Below are positions 63,316 to 64,000 of a stretch of DNA of 64,000 nucleotides, piece after piece. Position 1 is the stretch's first letter, and every line of letters begins with the position of its first letter. A program made the translations under genes and the position numbers. The notes under the pieces were generated by a model. That model was given only the letters and a program-made list of their open reading frames with translations, was not told where the DNA came from and ran no database searches. Where the stretch lies: contig NZ_VOLS01000002.1 of the NCBI RefSeq assembly GCF_007954265.1, forward strand, positions 1-64,000. The letters run 5' to 3'. The DNA comes from Colwellia sp. C1TZA3. Its GTDB lineage: Bacteria; Pseudomonadota; Gammaproteobacteria; Enterobacterales; Alteromonadaceae.

Positions 63316-64000
63316 ATGAAGCCAGCACTCGCGTTTAGGCCCCCTAATTATCCAAAATCTTGGCAGAAGATACCCAATGGTGACTTGATAGTTGCCAATA
63401 TTAATCAAGTACTAGCCCCATGGTGGCCAAAGTTTTTTGGCTATCATATGCTGAAAATTGGCGCTTTAAGCGGTGAAATAGCGAGTGTAGATAGCCCCAT
63501 TAAGCATCAATTAACCTTAACTAACCAGGTGGGGGGAAGTGATATTATTGCTGAAATTGATGATTTACCGTTATTAAAGCACAGTGTTGATGTCTGCGTG
63601 TTAGCGCATGCTTTGGAGTTTTCGTTAGACCCTCATCATGTGGTGCGTGAAGCGAACCGAGTATTAATTCCTAATGGCTATTTAGTGATCACTGGATTTA
63701 ATCCTTTTAGCTTAGCTGGCCTTAATCAATTTATTCCTTATAGGCGCAAGCAAACACCTTGGAATGAAAGATTTTTCTCACCCATGCGAGTGAAAGATTG
63801 GCTACACTTGATGGGCTTTGAAATCCAATTAGATAAACGGTTTTTACATTCGTCATTATCTGGGCAACTTACTCAAGGTGTTTTTTGCAACCATTGGCAG
63901 AATATAGCCACACGTTATTTTCCAAGTTTAGGCTCTGTTTATGTCATTGTGGCGAAAAAGCGCGTATTACCTTTAACGCCGATCAAACCCAAATGGCAAC
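63316..64000 (+). CDS. YafS-like SAM-dependent methyltransferase (runs off window)
   Basis: At least 228 residues, with no stop before the window end. The sequence shows the class I methyltransferase pattern: MLKIGALSGEIASVDSPI near 47-64 in the AdoMet-binding strand position, DVCVLAHALEFSLDPHHVVREANRVLIPNGYLVITGFNPFS near 96-136, then RRKQTPWNERFFSPMRVKDWLHLMGFE. It is divergent from gloB with 60 bp between the starts; in E. coli yafS sits next to gloB in the same way. Substrate unknown. No Shine-Dalgarno is clear before ATG 63316. Confidence 0.85.
   Translation, partial: MKPALAFRPPNYPKSWQKIPNGDLIVANINQVLAPWWPKFFGYHMLKIGALSGEIASVDSPIKHQLTLTNQVGGSDIIAEIDDLPLLKHSVDVCVLAHALEFSLDPHHVVREANRVLIPNGYLVITGFNPFSLAGLNQFIPYRRKQTPWNERFFSPMRVKDWLHLMGFEIQLDKRFLHSSLSGQLTQGVFCNHWQNIATRYFPSLGSVYVIVAKKRVLPLTPIKPKWQ

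Overview
The window is an AT-rich chromosomal segment of a marine gammaproteobacterium, most likely Alteromonadales and close to Colwellia or Thalassotalea. I infer this from gene order and protein character, not from a database search. The core blocks follow the classic gammaproteobacterial order: rne / rluC / yceF-yceD-rpmF-plsX-fabD-fabG-acpP-fabF-pabC-mltG-tmk-holB-pilZ-tatD, then msrC-proQ-prc, and mltD-gloB-yafS. Around 48 protein genes are supported. I saw no rRNA, tRNA, CRISPR array, phage or full insertion sequence.

Region by region. 1-5606: an S4-domain RNA-binding protein, a Cys-rich exported small protein upstream of a TonB-dependent receptor with a His-rich N-terminus, and a low-molecular-weight tyrosine phosphatase, all set among short non-coding mobile elements. 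5607-13232: RNase E, RluC, a CBS-domain protein, a small exported protein and the YceF-type nucleotide pyrophosphatase. 13352-23659: the fatty-acid and cell-envelope cluster, in which fabH is missing between plsX and fabD, ending in tatD. 23660-24444: three decaying tandem copies of the tatD 3' end. 24839-33537: a fused SpmA/SpmB-type membrane protein, then a GntR-family regulator and the complete methylcitrate pathway in its AcnD/PrpF form (prpB, prpC, acnD, prpF) for propionyl-CoA breakdown, with GTCGAC-centred operator candidates. 33741-37368: free methionine sulfoxide reductase, a small acidic protein, ProQ and the Prc protease. 37815-42325: NhaC antiporter, aminopeptidase N and a DUF2835 protein. 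42632-49663: DUF1302 outer-membrane protein, DUF1329 protein, a YCF48-like beta-propeller and an MMPL-type RND transporter, together a plausible envelope lipid or hydrophobic-compound transport system. 49923-60515: giant NAD-glutamate dehydrogenase, PyrD, a coiled-coil membrane protein, AsnB and an exported pyroglutamyl-peptidase-like protein whose catalytic Cys is replaced by Ser. 60714-64000: MltD, GloB and the start of a YafS-like methyltransferase.

Short non-autonomous elements of about 157-165 bp with TACC...GGTA ends and TAA/TTA target duplications recur at least nine times in three sequence families. One copy sits inside another, and one lies directly upstream of pepN. Short tandem repeats are also frequent: in-frame repeats in rne, rluC, proQ and holB, the tatD 3' array, a 51-bp duplication before prpF, and a hairpin-bearing duplication after pyrD.

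Metabolically, glutamate dehydrogenase, AsnB and PyrD touch nitrogen and pyrimidine metabolism. The prp cluster handles propionate arising from odd-chain lipids and branched amino acids. PepN, Prc, MltD, MltG and the PilZ protein serve protein turnover, cell-wall remodelling and pilus function.
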